DNA of 64,000 nucleotides from Flavobacterium nitrogenifigens (GTDB lineage Bacteria > Bacteroidota > Bacteroidia > Flavobacteriales > Flavobacteriaceae). Both the position numbers and the translations under genes were made by a program. The notes under the pieces were generated by a model that worked only from the letters and a program-made list of their open reading frames with translations, searched no databases and was not told the DNA's origin. Positions 10,111-19,509 of the stretch are shown one piece after another (the first letter of the stretch is position 1; each line of letters starts with the position of its first letter). The DNA lies in the NCBI RefSeq assembly GCF_003254565.1, contig NZ_QJRI01000170.1:1-64000 (forward strand). The letters are read 5' to 3'.

Positions 10111-10809
10111 ATGAAACTAAACTGTGTTGTTGTAGATGATAGTTCTATACAAAGGACAATTATTGCCAAATTGGTAAATAATCACCCAGGCTTGCATTTA
10201 ATCGGGGATTTTTCTAATGCCATTGAAGCAAAAAGTTGTATCTCGTTAAATAATATCGATTTAATATTTCTTGACATAGAAATGCCAGTTATTAACGGCT
10301 TTGATTTCCTTGACGGATTAAAATCAAAACCGCAGATTATATTTATCACTTCTAAAGCCGAATATGCTCTAAAAGCTTTCGACTATGACGCTACCGATTA
10401 TCTTCAAAAACCAATTGCAGTAGATCGCTTTAATGCCTCTGTAAAAAGGGCTATCGACATGCATTTGCTCAAAAAAGATATCAAAGAGGAAGAAGGCGAA
10501 CATATATTCATCAAAAGTAATCTAAAAAAACTTAAAATCTTTACTTCAAAAATAAAATGGATTGAAGCTTTTGGAGATTACGTAAGAGTAGTGACCGAAG
10601 ACGACAGCAATCTGGTTCTTTCTACTATGAAATCTTTTGAAAATGATTTATCGAAAGACAAATTTATCCGTGTTCACAAATCGTACATTATTAATATAGA
10701 TAAGGTTGAACGGTTTAACAGTAAATTTGCCGAAATAGGAATTACTAAGATACCTTTAAGCCGAAACAAAAAAGAAGACCTTGTAAAAGCACTTTCAACT
10801 TCTTCTTAA
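10111..10809 (+). CDS. LytTR-family response regulator
   Basis: This 232-residue protein has an N-terminal receiver domain (about 1-120) with the acidic pair D9/D10, phosphoacceptor D55 in LIFLDIEMP, T80 and K100-P101. A C-terminal LytTR DNA-binding domain (about 130-228) contains the typical KWIEAFGDYVRVVT and FIRVHKSYIIN segments. It is a phosphorylation-controlled transcription factor. No histidine kinase lies beside it, so its partner is encoded elsewhere. It is a single gene, divergent from rpsF and convergent with priA, whose stop is only 8 bases away. Target genes cannot be told from the sequence. Confidence 0.93.
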   Translation: MKLNCVVVDDSSIQRTIIAKLVNNHPGLHLIGDFSNAIEAKSCISLNNIDLIFLDIEMPVINGFDFLDGLKSKPQIIFITSKAEYALKAFDYDATDYLQKPIAVDRFNASVKRAIDMHLLKKDIKEEEGEHIFIKSNLKKLKIFTSKIKWIEAFGDYVRVVTEDDSNLVLSTMKSFENDLSKDKFIRVHKSYIINIDKVERFNSKFAEIGITKIPLSRNKKEDLVKALSTSS

Positions 10810-10817
10810 TTAACATC

Positions 10818-13268
10818 TTAATAGAAATCTACATTAATTACAACTTTTATAGCTCTATATTGGGCCACAGCTTCAAAACTATTCAGCATTTTCTGAATAG
10901 TTTTTTTTGTGTTTCCTAAATGAAGATTCTGCGGAATCTTAATCAAGATAGTTCTAATATATTCATTTCGTATTCTGCTTATCGCTGGTTCTTCTGGACC
11001 TAAAACAGGTATTCCTAAATTCTGGCTAAGAACCTGATACAGCCACATCGCTCCCTCTTTCAGTTTATCAAAATCTTTGTGCTTTAGCGTAAGTTTTATA
11101 ATCCTGAAATAAGGCGGATATCTATAGATTTGCCTATCATATAGCTGCTCCTTATACATACCTATATAGTTATGATCGGTAACCTGCTGAATTGTATTAT
11201 GATTAGGATTGTAAGTCTGAATAACAACTTTTCCCTGTTTTTCTGATCTTCCAGCTCTTCCTGCAACTTGTGTCATCATCTGAAAACTGCGCTCAAAAGC
11301 CCTAAAATCGGGATGATGCAACATATTATCGGCATTCATAATTCCGACTAGGCCAACATTATCAAAATCAAGTCCTTTGGCCAGCATTTGTGTGCCGACT
11401 AAAATATCAATCTCACGATTTTTAAACGTATCAATTATTTTTTCAAAACCAAATTTACCTCGGGTGGTATCTTGATCCATTCTAGCCGTTTTCGCTTTAG
11501 GAAAAAGTGAAGATAACTCCTGCTCTATTTGTTCTGTTCCGAATCCTTTTGTGGTCAAATCTATACTTGAACAGTTATGGCAATTAGTCGGTTTTGCAAT
11601 TGAATAACCACAATAATGGCAGCGAAGCTGATTCTTATGTTTATGATAAGTCAAACTCACATCGCACTGCTGGCAATGCGGAACATGTCCGCAAGTCAAA
11701 CATTCAATTATAGGCGAATATCCTCTTCTATTTTGAAACAAAATAACCTGCTCGCCCAACGACAATGATTCTGCAATTTCTTCAATTAAAAGATCGCTAA
11801 AATGCCCTGTCATTCTTTTTCTAAAATGCTTGTCTTTTATATCAACCAAAATCACTTCAGGCAAGCGGACATTTTTATAACGTTCAGAAAGTGTTACCAA
11901 TCCGTACTTATTATTTTGCGTATTAAAATAGGTTTCAATGCTAGGCGTTGCTGAACCCAACAATACTTTTGCCTTATGAAAATTAGCCAAAACAATTGCC
12001 GCATCTCTAGCGTGGTATCTTGGTGCAGGATCTGTCTGTTTAAAAGTCTGTTCATGCTCTTCATCAACAATAAGAAATCCCAGATCATTAAAAGGCAAAA
12101 ACAGAGCCGATCTCGCCCCAATTACAATTTGAGCTTTTGGAGAATTTTCTAGCGTTTGCCTCCAAACCTCAACTCTTTCGTTATTACTATATTTAGAATG
12201 AAAAACAGCCACTTTATCACCAAAATGAAGACGCAATCTAGAAACCAACTGTGTCGTAAGTGCAATTTCAGGCAAGAGATACAAAACCTGCTTTCCTGTT
12301 TCCAAATATTCTTCAATTAGTTTAATGTAAATCTCTGTTTTTCCGCTAGAAGTTACGCCATGAAGGAGACACACTTCTTTTTCTAAAAAACTATCCTTTA
12401 TTCCCGAAAAAGCTTTTTCCTGAGCTTCACTTAAATACAGTTCTTTATCTGATTTTTCTCCATCAAACGTAACACGGTCATGCTGCAAATAATATTCTTC
12501 AAATATTTCTTTTTCAACTAACGATTTTACTGCTGCCGATCCTGCATTTGAAACTTCGGTAAGTTTTTTTACCGTAATTGGCTTTTTTTCTGAAGCACTA
12601 ATTTGAAAATAAGCCAAAACAATTTCCCTTTGTTTATTGGCATTTTTCAATACAGTCAGCAATTCTTCCAAACCGCTATCAGATTCGTATTTTGAATGCA
12701 GTTTTACATAGCGGACCAACTTTGGCTTGTATGTTTCTTTTATTTCTTCATCCAAAAAAATGATATCCTTCGCAATCAGTTTTTGCAAAATCGGAAGTAT
12801 ATTTTTTCTATTTAAAATAGAAGCAATTTCCTGAACCTTTAACGAACTCTGGTGATGCAAAGCTTCGTAAATTAGAAACTCATCGTCAGAAAGTTCGCTG
12901 TCATTTACCACAACATCTGGTTTATGCGAAATAATCGTTTCGCTTTCTAGCAATAATCCGCTAGGAAATGCTCCGCGATACACGTCGCCAATACCGCACA
13001 TATAATAATCCGCAATCCAAAGCCAGTGTTTAATCTGAATTTCTGTCGCAATTGGTTTTTCATCTAAAATCTGATGAATTTCTTTGGCTTCATATAAAGT
13101 TGGAGCATTTTCATGAACATCTAAAACAAGTCCAGTATATATTTTGCTTTTACCAAATGGCACAGCAACGCGCATTCCTTTTTTAATAAAATGAAATTCA
13201 GCTTCAGAAACTCGGTATGTAAATGTTTTAGCTAAAGAAAGCGGTAAAATGACCTCAATGAAATGCAT
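10818..13268 (-). CDS. priA: Primosomal replication protein N' (PriA helicase)
   Basis: This 816-residue superfamily 2 helicase reloads the replisome at stalled forks. The N-terminal DNA-binding region is followed by the helicase core: Walker A GVTSSGKT at residues 304-311, a DEEH box near 400, and motifs V/VI including QVAGRAGRS. Between the helicase lobes lie the paired zinc-binding cysteines (CLTC, CQQC, CHYC, CHNC, about residues 520-570), all eight present. Length is in the range of Bacteroidetes PriA proteins. The gene is upstream of and nearly abuts the LytTR gene on the opposite strand. The start MHFIEVILP is typical of the family. Confidence 0.97.
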   Translation of the reverse strand: MHFIEVILPLSLAKTFTYRVSEAEFHFIKKGMRVAVPFGKSKIYTGLVLDVHENAPTLYEAKEIHQILDEKPIATEIQIKHWLWIADYYMCGIGDVYRGAFPSGLLLESETIISHKPDVVVNDSELSDDEFLIYEALHHQSSLKVQEIASILNRKNILPILQKLIAKDIIFLDEEIKETYKPKLVRYVKLHSKYESDSGLEELLTVLKNANKQREIVLAYFQISASEKKPITVKKLTEVSNAGSAAVKSLVEKEIFEEYYLQHDRVTFDGEKSDKELYLSEAQEKAFSGIKDSFLEKEVCLLHGVTSSGKTEIYIKLIEEYLETGKQVLYLLPEIALTTQLVSRLRLHFGDKVAVFHSKYSNNERVEVWRQTLENSPKAQIVIGARSALFLPFNDLGFLIVDEEHEQTFKQTDPAPRYHARDAAIVLANFHKAKVLLGSATPSIETYFNTQNNKYGLVTLSERYKNVRLPEVILVDIKDKHFRKRMTGHFSDLLIEEIAESLSLGEQVILFQNRRGYSPIIECLTCGHVPHCQQCDVSLTYHKHKNQLRCHYCGYSIAKPTNCHNCSSIDLTTKGFGTEQIEQELSSLFPKAKTARMDQDTTRGKFGFEKIIDTFKNREIDILVGTQMLAKGLDFDNVGLVGIMNADNMLHHPDFRAFERSFQMMTQVAGRAGRSEKQGKVVIQTYNPNHNTIQQVTDHNYIGMYKEQLYDRQIYRYPPYFRIIKLTLKHKDFDKLKEGAMWLYQVLSQNLGIPVLGPEEPAISRIRNEYIRTILIKIPQNLHLGNTKKTIQKMLNSFEAVAQYRAIKVVINVDFY

Positions 13269-13293
13269 GGATTTTTTTTATAAGTCAGTTAAT

Positions 13294-14052
13294 TTATTTC
13301 TGACTTGATTTAGAAGAAGTATTGTTTGAAAGATTATAATCTTGAACTAACTTCAAAGTATGATTTATAGATTCACTTGTCGTTCCGTCATCATGCCCCG
13401 GAATAACATACTTCGGATATTTAAATTTTGACTGAACTTTTTTAATAGACCTTTCCCATTCTTTAACATCAGCATCTCCTAAATTGCCTAAATCTTTTGC
13501 TTCAGCGCTTTTTATAAAACATCCGCCATAAAGAATTTTCTCTTTTCCAAACCAAACTACAATATTGTCTGGCGCATGGCCTTTACCCGGATAATATACT
13601 TCAAAAGTATATTGACCTACGGTAAAAGTTGCATCATCTGGAATTATAAATTCAGCTCTGCCTTCATTATTCTTTTTAAGAATTTCATCTGTTAATTTAC
13701 CCGAATAAGTTCTAATTCCTTTTTGCTTATAAAAATCCAATCCACCTGCACGATCTTCATGCGAATGCGTAGCAAAAACCATTACTACCTTCTTGTTATG
13801 TTTTGCCTCAATACTATCCAACAACGGCTGAAACTGCGTTTTATCCCATGGAGCATCAAAAAGAACAACACCCTCTTTAGTAACTACGTACATAGCATTG
13901 GCAGAAACCTTAACCCCTTTATAATCGTTAAAAGTTCTATAAACATAAAAGTCACCCGTAAGATGACTTATTTGTAATGGCGAATTCTTAGATTGTCCAA
14001 AGCTATTTGAAACTATAACCAAGAATAAAACTATCGTAGCTAATTTTCGCAT
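13294..14052 (-). CDS. bla: Subclass B1 metallo-beta-lactamase, JOHN/BlaB-like
   Basis: This 252-residue periplasmic zinc enzyme hydrolyses beta-lactams including, in characterised relatives, carbapenems. A signal peptide ends near SNSFGQ (about residue 20). All B1 zinc ligands are present: H96, H98 and D100 in THSHEDRAGG, H159 in GKGHAPDN, C178 in YGGCFIK and H220 in IPGHDD; K181 is the substrate-contacting lysine. The sequence reads like the chromosomal flavobacterial enzymes BlaB and JOHN-1 rather than the mobile IMP/VIM enzymes. There is no integron, transposase or other transfer sign nearby; the gene sits among housekeeping genes, 25 bases before priA. Assigning it to a named allele needs a database comparison. 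Confidence 0.93.
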   Translation of the reverse strand: MRKLATIVLFLVIVSNSFGQSKNSPLQISHLTGDFYVYRTFNDYKGVKVSANAMYVVTKEGVVLFDAPWDKTQFQPLLDSIEAKHNKKVVMVFATHSHEDRAGGLDFYKQKGIRTYSGKLTDEILKKNNEGRAEFIIPDDATFTVGQYTFEVYYPGKGHAPDNIVVWFGKEKILYGGCFIKSAEAKDLGNLGDADVKEWERSIKKVQSKFKYPKYVIPGHDDGTTSESINHTLKLVQDYNLSNNTSSKSSQK

Positions 14053-14062
14053 TAGATTTTAA

Positions 14063-14491
14063 TTAATTTTTGACTCTCGTCCAATATTGTGTTCTTCCCA
14101 TTAAAGAAATTCCAACATAACCGCGAAGTTTCAATTTATCTGTAGATTCTAAAGTAACATAACATTTGTATTTTTTACCGCTTGTAGGGTCCAAAATCGT
14201 TCCTCCATTATATTCAGAACCATCTTTTTTAAGTCCGTTTATAATAATCATTCCTAAAATTGGTTTGTTCTTTTCAGCACCTTCACACTTTACACATACA
14301 TCTTTTTTGTGGCTTTCGCGAAGTATATCTACAATTTTGCCATATATTTTTCCAGATTTCTCGTAAATCTCTACAATAGATTTTGCTTCGCCAGTTTCAT
14401 CGTCGATTGTCTTCCATTTTCCAATTACACTTTGACTTTGCATGGTTAGGGCAAAGAAGAACACTCCGATAGTTAGCATCAAGTTTTTCAT
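14063..14491 (-). CDS. DUF2147 secreted protein
   Basis: This 142-residue protein has a signal peptide ending near ALTMQSQ (about residue 20). The mature part fits the DUF2147 family: an opening IGKWKTIDDETGEAKSIVEI, a CVKCEG pair in the middle, GGTILDPTSGKKYKC and the closing RTQYWTRV. The family is a small periplasmic beta-barrel-like fold of unknown role. The gene lies 1 base from the YihY gene end and 10 bases from the beta-lactamase start on the same strand, so the three may be cotranscribed. No functional link is evident. Confidence 0.85.
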   Translation of the reverse strand: MKNLMLTIGVFFFALTMQSQSVIGKWKTIDDETGEAKSIVEIYEKSGKIYGKIVDILRESHKKDVCVKCEGAEKNKPILGMIIINGLKKDGSEYNGGTILDPTSGKKYKCYVTLESTDKLKLRGYVGISLMGRTQYWTRVKN

Positions 14492-14492
14492 A

Positions 14493-15416
14493 TTATTTTT
14501 CTTTTTTTTGTTTTAATTTTCTGATAGAAGCATTCAATTCGAACCCTAAAAGCAGAATCATACAGTTTATCCAAATATAAAACATTAGAATTAATAATGT
14601 TCCAATAGAACCATAAAGTTCGTTATATTTTGAAAATTTTATAACCCAAATCCCAAAAAAAAACGAAGATATAACAATTAAGACTGTGGTAAAAACAGAA
14701 CCTATGCTAATAAAAGGCACTTTGTTATACTGCTTTGTACCATAACGCAATAATATTGAAGATGTTATCAAAATCATTAAGATAACAAATAAATATCGTC
14801 CTAAAATAATAAGCGGGATTCGGTCGCTCAGCACATCTTGAATGATGGTTTTCTGAATAAAGACCTCAAAAACTACGATAGTTGCCACTGTAACAAACAA
14901 AATTATTGTCATTATGAGCGAAATGGCTAGAGCTACTAAATATTGATGCAAAAAACCTCGTTTATCAAAAACGTGTTTTGAGGATTCAAAACCGCTTAAA
15001 ATTCCGTTAATTCCGTTTGCCATTAAAAATATCGAAAGAAAAAATCCAGACGATAACAATCCGGAATGGCTATTATTTAAGATATCACTGATAATTTTAC
15101 TAATCGCATCGAAAGTATTTGGCGGAACGCTTTGCTGCACAAACTGCAGAAAATCCTCCTGAAAATTATCTATTGGAATGAACGGAATTAAGTTTAAAAT
15201 AAATAAAGCAAATGGAAATAATGCCATGAAAAAGCTAAAAGAAACAGCGCTTGCATGATATGAAAATGCACCATCAATAATTCCGATGGTGTACATTTCG
15301 AGCAAATCATACAAAGAAAATCCCTCTAACCAAGGGAATTTTATTCTTTTAAAAAGTCGGGCCAGATTGCGTATTACAGGCAGCTTCTCAATCCGATCTT
15401 CTATCTCTTTCGACAT
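14493..15416 (-). CDS. YihY/BrkB-family inner-membrane protein
   Basis: This 307-residue integral membrane protein matches the YihY/virulence factor BrkB family. It has about six hydrophobic segments; the first follows the family motif GAFSYHASAVSFSFFMALFPF (about residues 53-73), and the C-terminal segment contains LMFYIWINCMILLLGFELNA. The family was once called ribonuclease BN in error; the transport or other function remains unsettled. It heads a possible operon with DUF2147 and the metallo-beta-lactamase. A palindromic element lies between it and nadC. Confidence 0.9.
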   Translation of the reverse strand: MSKEIEDRIEKLPVIRNLARLFKRIKFPWLEGFSLYDLLEMYTIGIIDGAFSYHASAVSFSFFMALFPFALFILNLIPFIPIDNFQEDFLQFVQQSVPPNTFDAISKIISDILNNSHSGLLSSGFFLSIFLMANGINGILSGFESSKHVFDKRGFLHQYLVALAISLIMTIILFVTVATIVVFEVFIQKTIIQDVLSDRIPLIILGRYLFVILMILITSSILLRYGTKQYNKVPFISIGSVFTTVLIVISSFFFGIWVIKFSKYNELYGSIGTLLILMFYIWINCMILLLGFELNASIRKLKQKKEK

Positions 15417-15438
15417 ATTTTTTGATTTTAGATTTTAG

Positions 15439-15456
15439 TCCCGATAGCTATCGGGA
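15439..15456. repeat. 18-bp perfect palindrome between nadC and yihY-type gene
   Basis: TCCCGATAGCTATCGGGA is its own reverse complement and is flanked by TTTTAGA/TTTTAG direct repeats. It can form a hairpin on either strand and may act as a weak terminator or as a remnant of a dispersed intergenic repeat. Confidence 0.6.
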
Positions 15457-15521
15457 GATTTTAGATTATTCTTTAAATGAATATTGTAAAACCAAACTCA
15501 TAACTCAAAATTATAACTTCA

Positions 15522-16379
15522 TTAAAAAGCTTTCAAGCTCAAATCCATATTATAAACAGAATGTGTCAAAGCGCCAGATGAAATATAATTTACACCGCAT
15601 AAAGCATATTCGCGAACTGTTTTTTCGCTAATATTTCCAGAAGATTCTGTCTGACATTTTGAACCAATCAAATTTACTGCCGTTTTTGTATCTTCATAAT
15701 TAAAGTTGTCTATCAGAATTCTATGAACTCCATCGCTCAATAAAATTTCTCTAATTTCGTCCAGATTACGAGCTTCAACAATAATTTTCAGATCAAGATT
15801 ATTCTCTTTCAAATATTCTTTTGTTTTAGAAATAGCGCGTGTAATTCCGCCAGCAAAATCAATATGATTGTCTTTCAGCATAATCATATCGTATAAAGCA
15901 TAACGATGATTTTCGCCACCTCCAATTTTTACAGCCCATTTCTCTGCAACTCTAAAATTTGGAGTCGTTTTACGCGTGTCTAAAATCTTTGCATTTGTTC
16001 CTTCTAAAAGTCCCATTAAATGATTGGTTTTTGTAGCAATTGCAGACATTCTCTGCATGGTATTCAGAACTACTCTTTCTGCTTTCAAAATAGATTGCGA
16101 GCTGCCAGAAACTTCAAAAACAATTTCGCCATATTCTACACGTGTTCCGTCTTCGATAAAAGTTTTCACTTTTAGTTTTGGATCTACATGCTCAAATATC
16201 ATCTTAGCCAATTCAACTCCGGCAATGATTCCTTGATCTTTTACCAATAGTTTTGCCTGACCATGAGCAGTATCTGGAATACAAGCCAGCGAACTGTAAT
16301 CTCCTGGTCCCACATCTTCTCTAATGGCATTACTGATTAAAAGTTTTAATTCTGCTTGAAATTGAGCTTTGCTTATCAT
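15522..16379 (-). CDS. nadC: Nicotinate-nucleotide pyrophosphorylase (carboxylating)
   Basis: This 285-residue quinolinate phosphoribosyltransferase converts quinolinate and PRPP to nicotinate mononucleotide in de novo NAD synthesis. Family motifs are intact: ER at 101-102, DTRKTTP at 134-140, GGGENHR at 153-159 and MLKDNH ending at 172. Length is normal. nadA and nadB are not in the window. It reads divergently from the DNA-alkylation-repair gene, with about 200 bases between start codons. Confidence 0.96.
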   Translation of the reverse strand: MISKAQFQAELKLLISNAIREDVGPGDYSSLACIPDTAHGQAKLLVKDQGIIAGVELAKMIFEHVDPKLKVKTFIEDGTRVEYGEIVFEVSGSSQSILKAERVVLNTMQRMSAIATKTNHLMGLLEGTNAKILDTRKTTPNFRVAEKWAVKIGGGENHRYALYDMIMLKDNHIDFAGGITRAISKTKEYLKENNLDLKIIVEARNLDEIREILLSDGVHRILIDNFNYEDTKTAVNLIGSKCQTESSGNISEKTVREYALCGVNYISSGALTHSVYNMDLSLKAF

Positions 16380-16584
16380 TTTTCTGTTTTTAATAATACT
16401 GCTAAATTAGGATATATTTTATGGATTTGAAAGTTCCGGCAACATGAAAAATTACACAAAACATTAAAAATCTCTTTTTAAGCCATTAAGATATTCCGAA
16501 AAATAAAGTTACAATTCTTAACAATACTTAATCTCTTAATAAGCGTTCAATTAAATATCTTTGAAGTTCAATCAAGCAAAATTT

Positions 16585-17685
16585 ATGGGATTAATTAAAG
16601 ATATTTACTCCGTTTCTTTTTACGAAAAATTTAGTCAGGCTGTTGCCGAAGTGTATCCTGCATTCAATAGACAGAAATTTATTGAAGTCATATACGAAGG
16701 TGATTTTGCTCAAAAAGAATGGAAAGAAAGAATGAAACATACAACCGTTGTATTTCATCAATTTATGCCTCAAAACTTTCCTGAAGCTGTTTCTCTAATT
16801 GACAAAATCATAGAAAACTTACGGAAAAATAACTTTGCAGACAGTAATTTGGCTTTTATTTTCTTTGCCGATTATATTGAAATGTATGGTTTAGACGATT
16901 TTGAAACTTCAAAAAAAGCCTTTGTTTCTGTAACTCAATTTATAAGTTGCGAATTTGCCGTTCGCCCTTTTATTTTAAAATACAAAGAGCAAATGATTAA
17001 CGAAATGACAAAATGGTCTTTACACCAAAACCATCACGTTCGCCGTTTAGCAAGCGAAGGATCACGCCCTAGATTACCTTGGGCTATGGCGATTCCGTTT
17101 CTAAAAAAAGATCCTTCTTCTATCCTTCCCATTTTGGAGAACTTAAAAAATGATCCTTCAGAATATGTTCGAAGAAGTGTTGCCAATAATTTAAATGATA
17201 TTGCTAAAGATAATCCGCAAATCGTATTAGAAATTGCTTCGAAATGGAAAGGCCACAGCAAAGAAACCGACGGAATTATCAAACATGGCTCACGAACTTT
17301 ATTGAAGCAAGGACATCCAGAAATTTTAAGCCATTATGGCTTAGAAAGCACTAATATTGAGCTTTCTTCTTTCGAAATTAAAACACCCGTGGTTAAAATT
17401 GGCGATTATCTCCAGTTTCAATTTCATTTAAATAATAAAAATAAAGAATCTAAAACGGTTCGTTTAGAATACGCTGTTCACTATAAAAAATCAAAAGGAC
17501 ATTTGGCTAAAAAAGTCTTCAAAATCAGCGAAAAGATTTATCATCCAAATCAATTAACTAAGATTGAAAGAAACCAATCTTTTAAATTGATTACGACTCG
17601 TGTTTTTCATACAGGAACACATCAATTGTCAATTATTATTAATGGAACGGAAAGTGAGGTTTTGGAGTTTGAGTTGATTGAATAA
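16585..17685 (+). CDS. DNA alkylation repair protein, HEAT-like (AlkC/AlkD type)
   Basis: From the ATG at 16585 the protein has 366 residues. The first two thirds are helical HEAT-like repeats with the family segments HVRRLASEGSRPRLPWA and YVRRSVANNLNDIAKDNP, which line the DNA-facing groove in AlkC/AlkD glycosylases. These enzymes excise alkylated purines. The last 100 residues form a beta-rich domain, as in AlkC-type members. A longer frame reaches a TTG at 16561, but family members start near MGLIKDIYS, so the ATG was chosen. It is a single gene divergent from nadC. Confidence 0.88.
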   Translation: MGLIKDIYSVSFYEKFSQAVAEVYPAFNRQKFIEVIYEGDFAQKEWKERMKHTTVVFHQFMPQNFPEAVSLIDKIIENLRKNNFADSNLAFIFFADYIEMYGLDDFETSKKAFVSVTQFISCEFAVRPFILKYKEQMINEMTKWSLHQNHHVRRLASEGSRPRLPWAMAIPFLKKDPSSILPILENLKNDPSEYVRRSVANNLNDIAKDNPQIVLEIASKWKGHSKETDGIIKHGSRTLLKQGHPEILSHYGLESTNIELSSFEIKTPVVKIGDYLQFQFHLNNKNKESKTVRLEYAVHYKKSKGHLAKKVFKISEKIYHPNQLTKIERNQSFKLITTRVFHTGTHQLSIIINGTESEVLEFELIE

Positions 17686-17706
17686 TTTTTAAAGAAAGCA
17701 TGAACA

Positions 17707-17982
17707 TTATTCTTTCAAACCAATTTCATCAATTGATGCAATGTTATTTTTTCTCTGTCTAATTAGTTTCAAACTCAACTTTATCAAGAAGTATGTAATA
17801 AGAAAATAAAACACTAAGCAAGTGAGAAATCCAATCGCATACCCTGGAGCACCAACAACTCCAGTTTCAAATTTCTTTTTACAGTTTTCAAATTGTATTG
17901 GAAATGCATAAAAAGCAGGAAAGCAAAGTAAAACTGTGAATATTAAAATTATCACACCAGTTATTTTTTTTAATATTTTCAT
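17707..17982 (-). CDS. Small two-helix membrane protein, unknown
   Basis: This 91-residue protein has two predicted membrane helices (about 8-30 and 48-74), a short loop with one cysteine (ENCKKKF) and a basic, charged tail. I do not recognise a family. It stands alone, convergent with the DNA repair gene, with 21 bases between the stops. It may be an orphan; confidence that it is expressed is moderate because hydrophobic AT-rich frames arise by chance, but the ATG start, positive-inside pattern and lack of overlap favour a real gene. Confidence 0.6.
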   Translation of the reverse strand: MKILKKITGVIILIFTVLLCFPAFYAFPIQFENCKKKFETGVVGAPGYAIGFLTCLVFYFLITYFLIKLSLKLIRQRKNNIASIDEIGLKE

Positions 17983-18172
17983 TTATATCTTGAATCCAAA
18001 GTCCTTATTGTTAGTTACTATTTTTGCGAAAATAAGATACTATCTATTTCTATGCATCTGCGTTTTTTTTCAAATGTATCCAAATTTAATCTGCATTACA
18101 AAAATAACTTCAACGGATTTCTTATTTTTATAATTCAAAAAAAAAAAACAACTTTTCTTAATCTAAATTAAG

Positions 18173-18202
18173 TTACAGACAAACACAACTACTGTAATTT
18201 TG
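18173..18202 (+). promoter_or_regulatory. Probable promoter of pirin operon
   Basis: TAATTTTG (-7 type, 18195-18202) lies 22 bases before the pirin ATG; a TTA stands at the -33 position with a 19-base spacer, one base off the TTG consensus. Confidence 0.5.
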
Positions 18203-18224
18203 TTTTCAAATCAAATAACAACAC

Positions 18225-19106
18225 ATGTCAAATATCAGTTTAATTATCGAAGAACGTGCTGCCAATATTGGCAACTTTTTAGTAGGCCGTTTATTGCCTT
18301 TCCGTGAAAAAAGAGCCGTTGGGCCATTTGTATTTATCGACCATATGGGACCTGCGCATTTAAGTGACCATGAAAATATGGATGTTCCTCCGCATCCGCA
18401 CATCGGTCTTTCAACGCTAACTTTTTTGTTTGAAGGAAGCATCATGCATCGCGACAGTTTAGGGACTGAACTAGAAATAAAACCAGGCGCTGTGAACTGG
18501 ATGACCGCTGGAAAAGGAATCGTACATTCTGAAAGAACCCCAGAATATTTAAGACATACAGATAAGATGCTTCACGGATTACAGATTTGGGTGGCACTTC
18601 CAAAAGAATTGGAGCAAATGGAACCTAATTTTACGCATGTTGAAGCAGATGATATTCCAGCTTGGGAAGAAGATGGCGTTTCATACAAATTAATTGCAGG
18701 TGAAGCTTTTGGCAGAAAATCTCCAGTTCCTGTTTATAGTCCACTTTATTTTATTGAAATTAAAAGCAAAGAAGCTAAGAAAATCAATATTGGACACCAT
18801 TTATTTGGCGAAAGCGGTTTATATATCTTAGAAGGAAGTATAAAAAATGGCGAACATGTTTACGATCCGAAACAGATTTTAATTACAACTGAAGCTTCTC
18901 TTTGCGAATTTGAAATTTCTGAAAACTCTACGGTTTATCTTTTTGGCGGACAGCCATTTCCTGAAGAGCATTTTATCTTTTGGAACTTCGTTTCATCAGA
19001 CAAAAACCTCATCGAAAAAGCTAAAATTGATTGGACAAACCAAACTTTCCCAAAAGTTCCTGGCGAAACCGAATTTGTACCATTGCCTGAACCAAGAATT
19101 AAATAA
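18225..19106 (+). CDS. Pirin family protein
   Basis: This 293-residue bicupin belongs to the pirin family. The metal-binding N-terminal cupin is intact: PPHPHIGLSTLTFLFEGSI (residues 56-74) with its histidines, then the H and E ligands in GKGIVHSERTP. A C-terminal cupin follows. Pirins are cytoplasmic metal proteins; some are quercetin dioxygenases, others redox-responsive regulators, and the sequence alone cannot separate these. It leads a tight operon with the OsmC-like gene (2-base gap) and a small acetyltransferase, suggesting a stress or detoxification role. Confidence 0.92.
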   Translation: MSNISLIIEERAANIGNFLVGRLLPFREKRAVGPFVFIDHMGPAHLSDHENMDVPPHPHIGLSTLTFLFEGSIMHRDSLGTELEIKPGAVNWMTAGKGIVHSERTPEYLRHTDKMLHGLQIWVALPKELEQMEPNFTHVEADDIPAWEEDGVSYKLIAGEAFGRKSPVPVYSPLYFIEIKSKEAKKINIGHHLFGESGLYILEGSIKNGEHVYDPKQILITTEASLCEFEISENSTVYLFGGQPFPEEHFIFWNFVSSDKNLIEKAKIDWTNQTFPKVPGETEFVPLPEPRIK

Positions 19107-19108
19107 TT

Positions 19109-19504
19109 ATGGATACAATTTCAGCAAAAATAGATACACGTTTGTATCGAACGGAAATTACCTCAGCCAGCGGAAACGTACTAATTTCTGATGAACCTCA
19201 GCAATTGGGAGGCAAAAATTTAGGACTGAATCCAACAGAACTTTTGGCTTCATCTTTGGCTTCTTGCACCTTAATTACTTTACGAATGTACATTAATCGC
19301 AAACAATGGAACGTTGAAGAAATCAATATTAAAATTGATTTTGAAAGAGATTCAGAGCGAAATTGCACCTCATTTACTAGAAGAATTGAAGTAATAGGAG
19401 AAGTAGACGAAACGCAAAGACAAAGATTAGAAACGATTGCAAATAGTTGTCCAATTCATAAAACACTGACACATTCAATCGAAATTAAAACCACACTAAT
19501 ATAA
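19109..19504 (+). CDS. OsmC-family peroxide reductase-like protein
   Basis: This 131-residue OsmC-like protein carries both redox cysteines of the family, in LASSLASCTLITLRMY (about residue 53) and in NSCPIHKTL (near 117). OsmC/Ohr proteins reduce organic hydroperoxides with a Cys pair. The segment DEPQQLGGKNLGLNPTELL is typical of the YhfA-like branch. It is the middle gene of the pirin-osmC-acetyltransferase operon, starting 2 bases after the pirin stop. Confidence 0.92.
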   Translation: MDTISAKIDTRLYRTEITSASGNVLISDEPQQLGGKNLGLNPTELLASSLASCTLITLRMYINRKQWNVEEINIKIDFERDSERNCTSFTRRIEVIGEVDETQRQRLETIANSCPIHKTLTHSIEIKTTLI

Positions 19505-19509
19505 TTACA

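Noticed and set aside
15422..15631. Plus-strand frame of 69 codons
   Set aside because: Spans a palindrome and the 3' end of nadC; product looks random.
16561..16584. Upstream TTG start for the DNA alkylation repair gene
   Set aside because: Family proteins begin near MGLIKD and an ATG is available at 16585.
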